Positions 33,894 to 45,335 of a stretch of DNA of 64,000 nucleotides are shown in pieces. The DNA comes from Craterostigma plantagineum. Its lineage: Eukaryota > Streptophyta > Magnoliopsida > Lamiales > Linderniaceae. The stretch covers positions 14,402,001 through 14,466,000 of the forward strand of contig JAPQWV010000018.1 in assembly GCA_027422505.1 (NCBI GenBank), written 5' to 3'. The position numbers were made by a program, and so were the translations under genes. Below the pieces are notes generated by a model. It was not told the DNA's origin and ran no database searches. It saw nothing but the letters and a program-made list of their open reading frames with translations. The first letter of the stretch is position 1. Each line of letters begins with the position of its first letter.

Positions 33894-35247
33894 TGTTGGA
33901 CTTAAATATCTAAGCAATCCGGTTTGATGAACACAAAACATAGTAATTGTATTACTAACATATTTACTGAGTGTGCAGATGAGCTCGGTTCAAAAACAGA
34001 TATAAATATGAGCTCAGGGCGAAAAACCGGGTCGAACAACTACCGGTCAATACTGGTCAACGCGGTCAACTGACGGTCAACCCAGTTTCGGTTTGGTCAG
34101 ACTCGACTTGACTGGTCGGGTATCGGTTTGGAGTGGCCCGATATCAGACTGACTAGTCGGTTTCGGTCTGGACTGGTCCGATTTTAGACTAACTCGTCGG
34201 TTTCAGTCTTGACTAGTTCGGTCGTGACTGGTCCGATCAATGACTGGATTGACTGGTCAACTGTTGACTGATGTACAGCTCTGCAGCAACAGAGGTACAG
34301 ACAAATAAAGCTGACAGCATTGACCAAAGTCAACAAAGGCTCCCAAGGCTCCCAACGGGTATATTATTGAGTCTAACGGCTATTTCAAAGTGGGAATACC
34401 TATAAAAACAACAGTGACGGGCAGAAACAAGCTAAGGATCTCAGAGCAAACAAATACACATCAAAAGAGAGATCCAAGTGAGAAGAACAAAGAGCAAAAA
34501 GAGAAAAATCAAGAGAGTTCTTCCAAGTGTGTGTTACAAAAGAGAGAGATACAATGTTCAAATCCACACACACTTCACTCACACATTAGAGAGATGAGAG
34601 GAAATAAACTAGTTGAGTGAGAGTCTTAGCACATAGACTATAAACAAGTGTATGTAATCTTCGCACCGAGACAAGAAAGAATGGTGCCGTCTTAGCTAAG
34701 AGACGTAAAATATCAAAGTGGTTGTGAGGTTGCGGCCTACAACGTTTACGGTTGACCTTGCAGGGTGCCGTCCCAAGGGACTTTAAAAAGCTCTTGGAAG
34801 TGATGGACTGTAAAAAGCTGTCTAGGTGATTCACTAGATTAAGCTGAGGTCAGTGGTAGGTTGTACTGTGAGTGTATAACTGAAGATCTAGTGAACCTTC
34901 CTTACGATGAAGTAGGGGAGACGTAGGAGAGTTAACTCCGAACTTCCATAACAAATATCGTGTCTCCTCTTCTACAAACCGAAACAACACATACCCCAAA
35001 CAACCACATTCAAAGTGTTCGACAAATTGCCTCAACCACCTCCATTCACCAAAACCGGATAAAGTTACCCACATACAAAAACAGCCTCACATAATTCACA
35101 ATCAAGCCTAATATATTCCGCATTTGGCCTTGATTGAAGATTGGAAACTGGTTTCACTCTCTAACCGGACGTGAAACCCACTAATGAACGAAAAATGGTG
35201 ACCGGTGTTATTCACCCCCCTCTAACACCCGGTCCACGATCCTAACA
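33894..35247 (+). repeat. 3' LTR of the non-coding Copia-type element
   Basis: It starts TGTTGGACTTAAATATC after a purine-rich tract and ends CGATCCTAACA. Colinear with the 5' LTR throughout, but with visible substitutions and small indels, so the insertion is not very recent. Confidence 0.9.
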
Positions 35248-36115
35248 CCGTCCCCGTACTAAATTCCCATTCTTAATACCATCCCTACTAATTCACCGTT
35301 TACGATGAATTGGTTCGGAGATGGGTAATCACCGTTGGCGGATCAGGTTCCCCATAATCATGTAACTCCAATGAATTAATTTTTTTGCAACAAAAACATA
35401 AAATAAGTAATATAAACAAATTTATATGTAAAATATAACATTGGAGTATAAACAATTGATATAATATGTGATTGAAATATGCGTGTATTGTTGAAGAACT
35501 ATTGAGAGTTGAATTTTTTTATTCTTACAATCATGAATATAAAAGGGTGATCTATAAAAATTCGTGATTCAAATTAGTTTTTAATATTATTTATTAATAA
35601 ATCTATTCGGGGAATGGTGAATCACCATTTGACTCAAACGGGGTCGGGTTCTGGGACGGGGATGGGTGGGAAAAATACTTACCATCCCCATCCCATCCCC
35701 ACTCTTTTACCGACGGAGAATCACCGTCAACTTCACATCCCCATTTTGCCCGGGGATTCCCCGTCCCAATAGCATCGGGTCCCGACGGGAATGGTTCTGG
35801 GAACTTTGCCACCCCTACTCAAATTCAATGAGTTGAGTACTTACTAACGTCATGTCTAAAACTTGCCTAAAAGTCGTTGGGCATAACTAGGCCTGATAGT
35901 TGTTGAGTTGTGATGGGCACTCCCTTTTTCTTTCTATCAATATGTTTCGGGTTATTAGTAGTTAATCTTTGAGTTAAGTCGAGTATTTTGTGTATCAAAG
36001 GGTTCTTGTTGCCACAATAAATAAACATGTCCTCTTTCAGAAACCGTATGATTTTGGCCCATTTCTACTCATTTTCCATGACGTTTACAAACAAACATAT
36101 ATCATCACAATCCTC

Positions 36116-37915
36116 TCAATAAAGATAAGCCGGCAAAGTAGGCTCCATGGCTATATAGAGAGGCTCCTTAGGATGTGTAGTGAGCCCATACTCCTCAATG
36201 CGAACATCCTCAGCCTTCACCCCTTTCGGCAGCTTCAAGTCAAACCCATGCAACAAATTAGCCAAAGCCAATCGAGCCGTCAAAATCCCGAGCCTATACC
36301 CAGGGCACTTCCTTCGACCCGACCCGAACGGCAAAAACCTGAAATCCCCGCCCAACATATCCACATCCCGCCCACAAACCTCTCGGCTAAGAAGCTCTCG
36401 GGTTCGACCCAGGAACCCGAATCCCGACCCAAGCTCCACGTATTGACAATTACTGCCGTGCCCTTCGAAATATCATAGCCCATGACGTTGCAGTCTTCTG
36501 TAGCACAGTGTGGTGCTAAGAAGGTAGCCAGAGGGTGCAGTCTCATGGACTCCATGATAATGGCGTCTACGTAAGGCACTGAGCAATGTAAGTCGTTCTC
36601 TTCGACTCTTCGGTCCCGCCTCACGACCCTGTCGAGCTCTTCTTTTGCCTTGGCGATAATCCGTGGTTGTCTGAGGATTTCAAGGATGGCCCACTCGACG
36701 GTGGTCGCCGAGGTGTCGGTCCCGCCCGTGAGAAGGTTTTGTAGGAGCCCTTTGATGGTTTCCCTCGTCAGTTCGACTTCGAGGCTTCTTCCGTCGTCGG
36801 ACATTTGAAGTAAGGCATCGGCTACGTCTTTGGCGACGAAGTTCGAATTCGACCCCTTTGCTGTACGACGGGAAGATAAGTGATCTTCGATCGTAGTTTC
36901 GAAAAAATCGTTGAGCTTCTTCTGAACGGTTTTCATCCTCTTTACGTAGCCTTGCATGTCGAGGAAGCTAAGCCATGGTATCCAATCGCCGATGTTGATA
37001 GCACCGCCGAGCGAAACCACTCGTCGAGCATCTCTTGAAGTTCGTCGAGGTTCATCATAATAGGAATCTCCCCCATTGCTATCCTACTTATCATTGATAG
37101 CATGTAGCGATTCAGGTGGGGCCTCAGCGCGATGGGCTTATTATTACCTGTTGAGATTCATATTCTATCTCACACCAAGCAAAATGAAGCTTTAAAAAAA
37201 TATTTAGTATATTCCGAAAGGCAACTATCACCTATCACCCGTTGGTTTTAGGTTGTAGCCCTCAATTTCTAATATATTACACGAGCTGGTCCGATTAATT
37301 CATCGGTTATTCCATTCATATGTCCACGTGAGTGGGCGCGTTCACATTTACATTGAATCTCACAACGCACAAATCAAGCTTAAAAAATCGCTCAGTATAC
37401 TCAAGAAGCAACGTTAAGCCCTGAACTTCTAATATTACCAGAAATGGAATATAAACGGGACATGAAATTCCTCGTCTCCTCAGCGCGAATGGGCTCGAAT
37501 TCAGCCATCTTCTTTGCGCAGAAGACCTCGGCCGGAGGATTCTTCGGGATTGCTTCCAGTGGGGCCCGTAGGTGGCCCACACCATGTCCGAATAGTTGTA
37601 GCTCGTGTACTTTCCTGCGGCGAGCTGAGGCCTCGACGCGAATACTCCGTCGTGGATTTTCAAGAACTGTTTTGCCATTTCGGGGGAGGAAGCGACTACT
37701 ACGGGGGAGGAGCCAAAGCTTAGCTGCATTAGGCCGCCATACTTTTGGGCCAAAGCGTGGAGCGATTGGTGAGGGATTGGCCCGATTAGGTGTAAGTTGC
37801 CGATTATAGGCCAGGGTTTTGGGCCAGGAGGATGATTCTTTTTCCGGCGGGAGATGATGAAGGCTATTGCTGCTAGCGTTGAGAGTAATGTTAGTAGAGC
37901 CATTAAGATCTCCAT
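36116..37915 (-). pseudogene. CYP71-clan P450 pseudogene (CYP92-like), copy A
   Basis: Plant P450s of this clan are ER-anchored monooxygenases. Exon 1 is 37439-37915 (minus), starting MEILMALLTLLSTLAAIAF, a membrane anchor, then PPGPKPWPIIGNLHLIG and ASSPEMAKQFLKIHD. The 291-bp GT-AG intron is followed by exon 2, 36116-37147. Motifs are GGTDTSATTVEW (I-helix oxygen site), ESMRLHP (ExxR) and FGSGRRKCPG (heme loop with its Cys). At least four frame breaks are visible: after HWKQSRRI in exon 1, two extra bases at the start of exon 2, after EMLDEW, and a one-base loss just before the heme region near 36381. It cannot make a P450. The CYP92 label rests on sequence style and is tentative. Copy B lies at 59658-62682. 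Confidence 0.88.
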
Positions 37916-39483
37916 TGTTGTTAATAGAAGAGAAGTTGTTTGCTGGGGAAGAAGGTATAATAAAAAGGGCCTCGATCCCACCTAGGCTTGTGTGTAGAAC
38001 AGTCAACATGCGAAGTACAATGTATTGATGTCACAAATATTCTAATTTTTATTGACTTGAGTGGACATTTTAACAAAGTGGTGTGTCGTGTAGTGAATAG
38101 GTTGAAACGTCATATTCCCTGCTTTCTTTTATAAATGGCAATATGAGTCAGCGAAGGGGCGGTTCATCGTAGTAATGGCCCTAAAGACATTTTTAAAAGG
38201 ATGAGTATTAAAATAAAATTAAATATTGTATATTGACTATTTTTCTTTTCGTCAACTTACCACAAACATCCTTCTTTATATGAGTTTGATACCGAAAACT
38301 ATAAACCCTAAAGTTTGATAGAAGGTAAAGTTAAAATATAAAAAGAAAAGTTGTTTTCTTTCGGTGATTTTTTTTAACACAATTTAAAACAAAATAAAGA
38401 GCCATTTTTTCTAATGTATTTTTTGTTGGTTGCACCGAATGAAGCCCCCAAGCATAAATGTTAACGATAAAAGTGAGACCCTCAAAGTAAATTTTTATCC
38501 AGAAAGGCCACGTGCAAAAGACCATGATGCACGGGAAAATCCGGCTCTTTCTATAAAATTTTAAAAGCTTCTTTAAATTTTTACTCAAATCTTTAATAGG
38601 TAATATTATATAGCTTAATTTTATATTTTTTAAGAGTAATAAATATTATTTTAGAGGATATAATTGGGACAGATTAAAATCGAGGACTGCACAATTTTGA
38701 TTACTGCCACAAATCACTTTTAGGACAGTTATTATAAGGCTCTCTTCTAATAAAGTAGAAAAGATACGTATCAAACTAAGGGAGATCATTGACTCACATT
38801 AGATATCGTTCCTCTATATTTCATGATTTATTATGAGCTATCACGCAATATCGTGATTGTTCCTTGCGTAATACAAAATGAGCATTCGTTAATATACATA
38901 AGAAAAAAAAATTAAAAAATGGCTTATTCTAATTCTATAGACCTTTTCGTAATATTGTGTCATATGGTATATGGAGTTTGATTACATAATTACGTATTAA
39001 TAAATTCCTTTTTGAAAAAAAAGAAAGAAAGAAAAATATATGTACCTAACATGTCGAGGCCGGCGAACACGAAGATAAACAATTGGCGATAAAGCTCATA
39101 AAATAAAAACGTCAAACGAAATATTAAAATTAATTAAAAAAAAACTCGAAAGCTCACTTCATTCAAACTGCCCCATCGAGGCCGGCCGTAGTCGTTGACT
39201 CGACTCATTTGTGACTCGCCCATTAATTAGAACTTATTTAATTCGACTCACTACACATCACATTTCCAAACCGAAAACCCAAGAAAACATTGAACAACAA
39301 ACACCTCCATTTTATTTTTACCATTATTCCTAGTAAAAAAAAATACCAGAAAAATGTAAAATTATGAAATTACCCCAACGAGATTCTCGTTCAACACTGA
39401 ACACCGCCGTTGAACGATGCGACTATTTTATTTCGTTCGACTCGCCATCTCCTCTCATTACTTGACGTCATGCATCTTTCTCA
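37916..39483. other. AT-rich DNA between duplicated copies
   Basis: The first few hundred bases are the upstream region of P450 copy A and resemble 62683-62900. From about 39050 the sequence matches the GST 3' flank of copy A (26100 on). The junction of the tandem duplication should lie between about 38300 and 39050. No gene is supported. Confidence 0.5.
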
Positions 39484-39669
39484 CTATCTCCTCTCATTAC
39501 TCGACGGCATGCATTTTTTCTCCATGCCCACAAACTCGCAGAGCTTGTCTTCGTCGGGGAGACCTTTGGCCACGCTCTCCCTCTCCTTACATCTCTTCAA
39601 CCAAGACCTGATTTTAGGACACTCTTCCTCAACCTTAAACCCTCCAAACTTCTCATACACAGAGAACAA
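39484..39669 (-). pseudogene. Tau-class GST pseudogene copy B, 3' part of exon 2
   Basis: On the minus strand the frame FSVYEKFGGFKVEEECPK continues with WLKRCKERESVAKGLPDEDK and CEFVGMEKK to the end of the gene, closely matching exon 2 of copy A. It has intact Tyr where copy A has a stop. The C-terminal residues shift frame before the stop. The upstream part of the same exon lies beyond the inserted LTR, at 41957-42105. Confidence 0.88.
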
Positions 39670-41956
39670 TGATCGACACGTGGTGTGCTAATATAATTTG
39701 CAAGTGCGACAAGTGACAATATAAAACGAATACTTAATTTCTATCACCGACGTGCGAAGGCAGTGGACCTATCGTTTGTAGTGCAGTAAAGTGAGTAAAT
39801 GAGTATCGAACACGAGGAATAAACTGATTACTTCGACTCGATATCTAACCTAAATAAAGTGCGCAAATTGTTTATGTTATTGTTGGGAGTGACGAGCCGG
39901 AAACTCGCCGGAGCCGCCGGAGTTGGTCGGAGAACAGGGCCAGTCGAACTTGAGCTGAAGAAGATGAGGAACAGCTGAAGTAAAGCATCGACTACAGTGG
40001 CCGTTGGATTGATGATGGCGCGAAATCGAAAGGCCAGGATTGAAGATGCAAGATTAAATGTCAGCCATCGGATGAGGCGCGAAAGTCATCAACGGTTGAG
40101 ATAAGAAGAAGAGAGATCATGCGGATGATGAACGTGGTCCGTTGGATCGAAGATCGGATGGATGAGATTAAAAGTGTTATTTCACTTAAAGAGTTGCATG
40201 TGTTACTTGCTACATCATGAGGAAATACACGGGCGACGTGGCATCTTTTGGAGCGTCAGATCAGATCAATCGAACGGACGGGATAAGTCGAGCATCACAT
40301 GGGAAGCATGATTCTGCTCTATATAAACTGTAAATTCTGGTTCGACTGAGCATCTTCCAGAGCTCATATCTTTCTCTAGGGTTAGAATTATAGAAAAGTG
40401 TAAACACGAAAGTTGTAGATCTAGTGTAGGGCTGTAACTTTTGTGTTGGGTGTAAATGAAAAGGAGCTCTCGTTTGGTCCGTGGACGTAGGCCAATTCTC
40501 GGCCAAACCACGTTAAATATCAGTGTCGTGTGTGTCCGTTCGTTCTGTTTTTCGATTGATTGAGCTCGCTATCGATCGAATCGATCCACGAGGGTTACAC
40601 ACACTGAAAGCACGTCCAAATACGAGTCTAACGGCGGTCCTCGATCAACAGTTATGAACTAACCTAACAGACCAATCCTAAAGCAACGAGAGATTCATAG
40701 AACACGGCCAAATCTGGTAAGAGAGCTTTCAGATAATAAAGATGTGCTCGGGATTCGAATCCCGCTAGGTACTATTGGCTAAGACAATAAAATCGCTCTA
40801 CGTGATTAAGACTAGCAGTAATTTCCTACCCGCTCACGTCGCCCTACACGCTCGCGGGTATCTAAAATTCAATAATTACTAACGGTGAGGATCAAGTATT
40901 TGCTTTCGCCCTACACTCGAATCCTATCATCTATGAACGGCCTAATCGTTGTTTAGCTGTCGCCCTAAACGATTTTCACAATCACTTTAACATAGGCATA
41001 TTAAAGCGAAGAAATACTTTCATAGATAGAAATTGTCAAAACACACGAGTCACGATAATATATCTCTTAATTACGAAATAACATAGCGTTCATCTAATAT
41101 CAAACACAAAGGGAATTTAGCTACTTATAATTGGCGGGAAAAAACGAAAGAAATATAGGACAAGGGCAGAGGGACTCATAATCTTTCCTTCTGATTGATC
41201 TGGGATGGTCTCGGGGGAAGTTCTCTTCCCTTGTTCAATTCGGCGTGAAAGCGTTGTTAATCCGTCTCTTGTGCTTCTGGGGTGTTTCTCTGTTCTTGAC
41301 GGCTCTCTTTCGTCTCTGATATGTTAGGGTCGAATTCTGGAAGGAGTTCCCCACTTTCTGAGTTGAAATTGGACTTTTATAGTGAAATTCGACATATTCA
41401 CGGCCTGGGACATGATCCTTTACGGCCGTGACACTCTCGGGGAACAAAATGAGCTCACTGCCTGCTTTCGGCCTCGTGCAGCTTGTGTCACGGCCGTGAC
41501 ACATTCAACAGTTTGCGAAAGTTTCGTATTTCTCTCAGATGGAGGGGTAACCGATGTCCGATTGACCTGAAATTTTAACCATAGATAGAAGACTCGCCAA
41601 TATTGATTTTGACATAAGGGATTCTCAATCCAAGGTCTAGATTGTGAGATATGAATTTTTTAGTCCGTTGCTACTTTTCAAGCAGGCTTCACGGCCGTGA
41701 TTGTGCTCTGCATCGCTTGGCTTACTTTTCTGCCTCTTGTCACGGCCTGGTGCAATAATGTCATGGCCGCCACACTCTACTGTAGCTTCATAATTTGTCC
41801 GTTTTGCCTCGTTTTCGCCCCTTCCTGATAGCCGCCCTAAGGTCCTACAATCTGCAAATAAGTGTAAATAGAGCATATAAAAGCGAGAAACAATAGAGAA
41901 TACTCTATTATATCCTAAATAATTGCTACAATAAACGCATTAATATACGTTTATCA
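39670..41956 (-). mobile_element. Solo LTR of the Athila-like family, inserted in GST copy B
   Basis: On the minus strand it starts TGATAAACGTATATTAATG and ends GTGTCGATCA, the same ends as the LTR at 18452-20117. The flanks AACAA (39665-39669) and AATAA (41957-41961) form a 5-bp target duplication with one change. Without the nested insert it is about 1.51 kb. Internal sequence and a second LTR are absent, so recombination between LTRs probably left it. It contains TCACGGCCGTGA motifs at 41395-41775. Confidence 0.88.
39881..40650. mobile_element. Nested solo LTR, 770 bp
   Basis: The piece starts TGTTGGGAGTGACGAGCC and ends CTCGATCAACA, so TGTTG and CAACA make inverted ends. GTTAT occurs on both sides (39876-39880 and 40651-40655). 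The size, TG..CA ends and 5-bp duplication are those of a solo LTR, probably of a Copia element. It sits inside the larger solo LTR. Orientation is not fixed. Confidence 0.88.
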
Positions 41957-42105
41957 AATAACAACGCCGCACCGATGGCGCAAATGTCGACGAAACCTAA
42001 TGTGTCCCCTCCAAAGTAGTCCTTGTCCCCCATCGCACGTCGAGTTTTTTCAGTACGCCTACGAACTCTTTCTTTGCCATCTCTAACTCTTCGTCTCCTT
42101 TGGAG
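41957..42105 (-). pseudogene. Tau-class GST pseudogene copy B, 5' part of exon 2
   Basis: The minus strand reads GDKDYFGGDTLGFVDICAIG and GAALLF, colinear with copy A, up to the LTR insertion point. Joined across the LTR the block lengths equal those of copy A. At its 5' side about 70 bp are deleted relative to copy A, which removes the intron acceptor and the VFDAG segment. Confidence 0.85.
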
Positions 42106-42419
42106 TAATAGTTTTTCAAATCGAGGGGGATTGATACTAAAACTGATTGGTGTTAAGTGGAGTAGCAGTTCGTTTATATTAAGTAATTTCTGGATCAATC
42201 TTCGTTAAGTAATCATTGTTGTAAAACTCGGCCTTCGGCCAACCAACGAGGCGAAATCAACCTATAAGGCTAGTTAATCGGCAAACTGATTAACCGGTCA
42301 AATAATCCCGTAAAGTCGGTCGACTGATCCGAATAGTCGGCCAACTAACTTTGGAAGTCGGGCCAAATAATTAAAAAATATTTTACTATTGGCTTATAAT
42401 CTTAAAGTAGTCAAAGGCT
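42106..42419. other. GST copy B intron, colinear with copy A
   Basis: This matches 26880-27300 with small indels, ending in CAAAGGCT at the insertion site of the next element. Confidence 0.65.
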
Positions 42420-43266
42420 CTTAGTATCAGTTGCGTGTTTAGATGAGGGTGAATAAACACTCGCTCTTTTTCGGTTTCTAACCAGTTAAGGTTAGATAAC
42501 GGTGCTTGATATTTGTGTATGAGACTTGTGAGGAAGCAAACCGGTCGGTTTTGAACGAAGACTGGATGTGAGGTGTGATTTGTGTGTGTGTGTGTTTGCA
42601 AAGGACGCGTATTTGTTTCAGGAAGTTCGAAGCCAAAAATCTCCCACGTCTCCCCTTCTTGCACCACTAGAAGACTCGATTTCACAATCCCCGTTGCACA
42701 ACCTTCTTAGATAGACTAACATAGTACAACCCACGCGGCTACACTCAGCTAACTAAACTCTAGACACCAACTAGACAGCTTTTTACAGTCCGCTATTTTC
42801 AAGAGCTTTTTACAGTCCCTTGAGAGCAACTCACTCACTAACCGAACCGGTAAAGTGCAGTGAGGACGACACCTAAAAATCTTCTCTGCTTAATCGCTTA
42901 TGAGCTTTGATCATGATCTTTTTGTTCTTTAGCGTTCTCAACAAAGCACACCCAAAATGGTTTGTCCGGTATTTGCTGCAGTAGCTCTGTCTTGACTTCG
43001 ACTTGGTTCTTTCTTGTCATCAATTCTCTGTCAGAAGTCTTCAACTTGTCCCGTTTTGAATGTAATTGAATCTTCGTCGACGTGGCACATCCAGTATTAG
43101 TGTTGCGGTCTCCAATCAAGTTCTGGTACGTAGTCTTGATCCGGTTTTTTGTTTGCGCTGTTGTGCTGCTATGTGTTCCCGGTTTCTCCTATGTTTATCC
43201 GGTAATCTTAGTTGAGTTCAATCACCAAAACTATTAATCTGAATTAATTTAATCCACAATTTCTAG
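42420..43266. mobile_element. 847-bp insertion in GST copy B intron
   Basis: CAAAGGCT occurs on both sides (42412-42419 and 43267-43274), and copy A has a single uninterrupted site (AGTCAAAGGCTGCTTCG), so this is a precise insertion with 8-bp duplication. The interior at 42770-42830 (AGACAGCTTTTTACAGTC, AAGAGCTTTTTACAGTCCC) is the reverse complement of a motif in the LTR at 28978-30381 (about 29910-29960), so part is LTR-derived. Ends CTTAG/TCTAG are not a known family signature to me. Confidence 0.75.
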
Positions 43267-43274
43267 CAAAGGCT

Positions 43275-43550
43275 GCTTCGAAATACCACATGTGTTCAAA
43301 GGGAGGAGATATCGAGCCCTCAATCATTATTTTTACAAACTAGTCGGTGTAGGAATACGGACAAGATAAATAGTCATACTATTACCATGCTTTATCCATT
43401 TATAAAAATATATAAATTGATGTGAAAAAATTATTAACTGAAATGTTAAACTAAAATATAAGCAAAAATGGAAAATTAGAATTATAATTGAAATATTAAA
43501 CTGAACAATTAGCTCAATTTGAGCTTTTGAATGAGAGGATTTTGTGAATA
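43275..43550. other. GST copy B intron, continued
   Basis: This parallels 27310-27540 in copy A (CTGCTTCGAAATACCA, ATTATTTTTACAAACTAGTC). No gene is seen. Confidence 0.6.
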
Positions 43551-45276
43551 TGTTGACCTTTTTGGTCCATGAGCGTTAGAGAGTTTTGACGAACTATGTA
43601 ATTGTAATGACGTTAGGTCTATAAATTAAGCAATTCGATTTGTGATCAATATAACGTCTAAGTTCATGATAATATTCAACCATGCATTATATATGAGCTA
43701 TAATTGATTAAATTGTTGAATATTTGATTCGCATATGATTTTGTGATTTGTTGATGAGACTATGTGATCGCATGTTATAGACAGCCCATATAATAGGATA
43801 TATCGTTCTGTGCTATATATGGAAATTACGCATGAGATATCCTGATGAGCTATATATGGAAAATATGCTGTTTATATATGGAAAGTGATATATCCGTTGA
43901 TATCCGTTGATACGTGTTTATTCTTGGACGAAAATCACATATACGATTTTTGCATGCTTTCCACTGAATTTAATGTGCAATATTAAGTTGATATTTTTCC
44001 CTATACTTATTAGGATATTATATTTAGGACAGAATTGATTAATTGACTTTTTGGATAAGAAGCAATAATATATGGTATGTGCTGAAATAGGCTGGAATCT
44101 CTGATATATGGAAAGTTCTGCTATGGCATATTAATACGTGATATAAATGCTGTGATATGAATTGTGTGCTAAACATGGTAAATATGTTGATTGGATATTA
44201 TGTCCTAAACATGGAAAATGCATTGATGTGTTGTTATCTCATGTGCTATACTTGGAAAGTAAATCCGGATTGATTTATTCTAGAAACAGATAGCAGGGAA
44301 TCACATATGGAAAGTGCTGATATGGTAAATATATGTCGAAATGATTGAATATGCCTCGATAATGAATCTGAGCTTTTATATGGAATATGATCATGCATTA
44401 ATGAGCAAATGACCGTTGTGAACGAATTGATTATGAGCATGATCTACATGGCATGTTGACTCTCGAAAATTGCATGGAAAATATGTTTGATTTGATTATT
44501 ATTATTATTATTATTATTATTATGTGATATGATTTTCCGTGTGAAATGCTGATTGAAAAGGCTTATATACTTGCTACACTTCATAATTCGAATACCTAGA
44601 ATTTGCGAATATACGGCTACGTGAGATTTTTTAGCAGAAACATATTGAGAGATTCCTGACCCTTCATTTGCGATAGCTTTCTGCCATACTGAGCTTTAAC
44701 TTGCGATATCATCACTGCACGAGTGATTCATCCCGATATTCCTACCTCCACCATATATTCTGTCTTCGGACGTGTTGTCTTGGGACGTGAGCAATACCAA
44801 GGAGGCAAGGTCGACGTTTATGCACACGTGAAGGGAAGGACGAGTTCCGGGAGCCCTTCGGTAGCGAGCTGTGTCTATCGGGATCAGGAGACTCCAAGGA
44901 ACGAAACTCGGCGTGTGGTAACCTATCGACTTGTTTCGGTTGTGTATTGGGCTAACCAATATGTTTTGAATCCAGTTACATTGCATTATAGTGATTGGTT
45001 AAACTCCTAGGGAGCAAACCCGAAGGAGAGGAGTAAACCCCAGTTGGGGATATAACCTCTATAAAAATCCTGTCTCGCATTTACTTTACAGTTATTTCCT
45101 TTTCCTTATGAGACAGACCCGACACACATCCGACGCTACCAGGATATATCAGGCATACACGTCACAAGCATTAGTAGGCATATCTAAGTCACTACATCTT
45201 AGGTTTTGAAAAACGAAGAAGCATAAAGTTTTATAAGCCTAATTCACCACACCTCTTAGGCACATTTATATCTTCA
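43551..45276 (+). repeat. 5' LTR of the coding Copia element
   Basis: It starts TGTTGACCTTTTTGGTCC and ends TTATATCTTCA before the primer site. The first ~300 bp match 58001-58310. It contains recurring TATATGGAAA words and an (ATT)n run at about 44496-44522. Confidence 0.88.
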
Positions 45277-45278
45277 TT

Positions 45279-45289
45279 TGGCATCAGAG
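45279..45289 (+). promoter_or_regulatory. Primer-binding site, tRNA-iMet type
   Basis: TGGCATCAGAG follows the 5' LTR. It differs at one base from the usual TGGTATCAGAG. Confidence 0.8.
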
Positions 45290-45335
45290 AGGGTTACTCA
45301 AACGACGGGCCTAACAAGCCTGACTTAAAGATCTA

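Larger units (their letters stand above)
28978..35247 (+). mobile_element. Copia-type LTR element without coding capacity
   Basis: Two direct LTRs (28978-30381 and 33894-35247) flank a 3.5-kb interior. A primer-binding site TGGTATCAGAGC (complementary to initiator Met tRNA) follows the left LTR and a purine tract AAAAGGGGGAGAT precedes the right one. No gag or pol frame exists. The interior is built from degenerate repeats, so it is a non-autonomous LTR element (LARD type). The flanking 5 bases do not match, so the target duplication has decayed or one LTR edge was altered. Confidence 0.88.
28936..35817. mobile_element. hAT-type element split by an LTR element
   Basis: It starts TAGGGGTGGCAATGGGCGGG and ends GGGAACTTTGCCACCCCTA, typical hAT termini, with CTCAAATT directly on both sides (28928-28935 and 35818-35825). 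Without the LTR element at 28978-35247 it would be about 610 bp, non-coding, with runs of GGGGATGGG/CCCATCCCC at 35640-35780. Confidence 0.88.

Noticed and set aside
36180..36446. Plus-strand frame over the P450 heme region
   Set aside because: Antisense shadow of FGSGRRKCPG on the minus strand.
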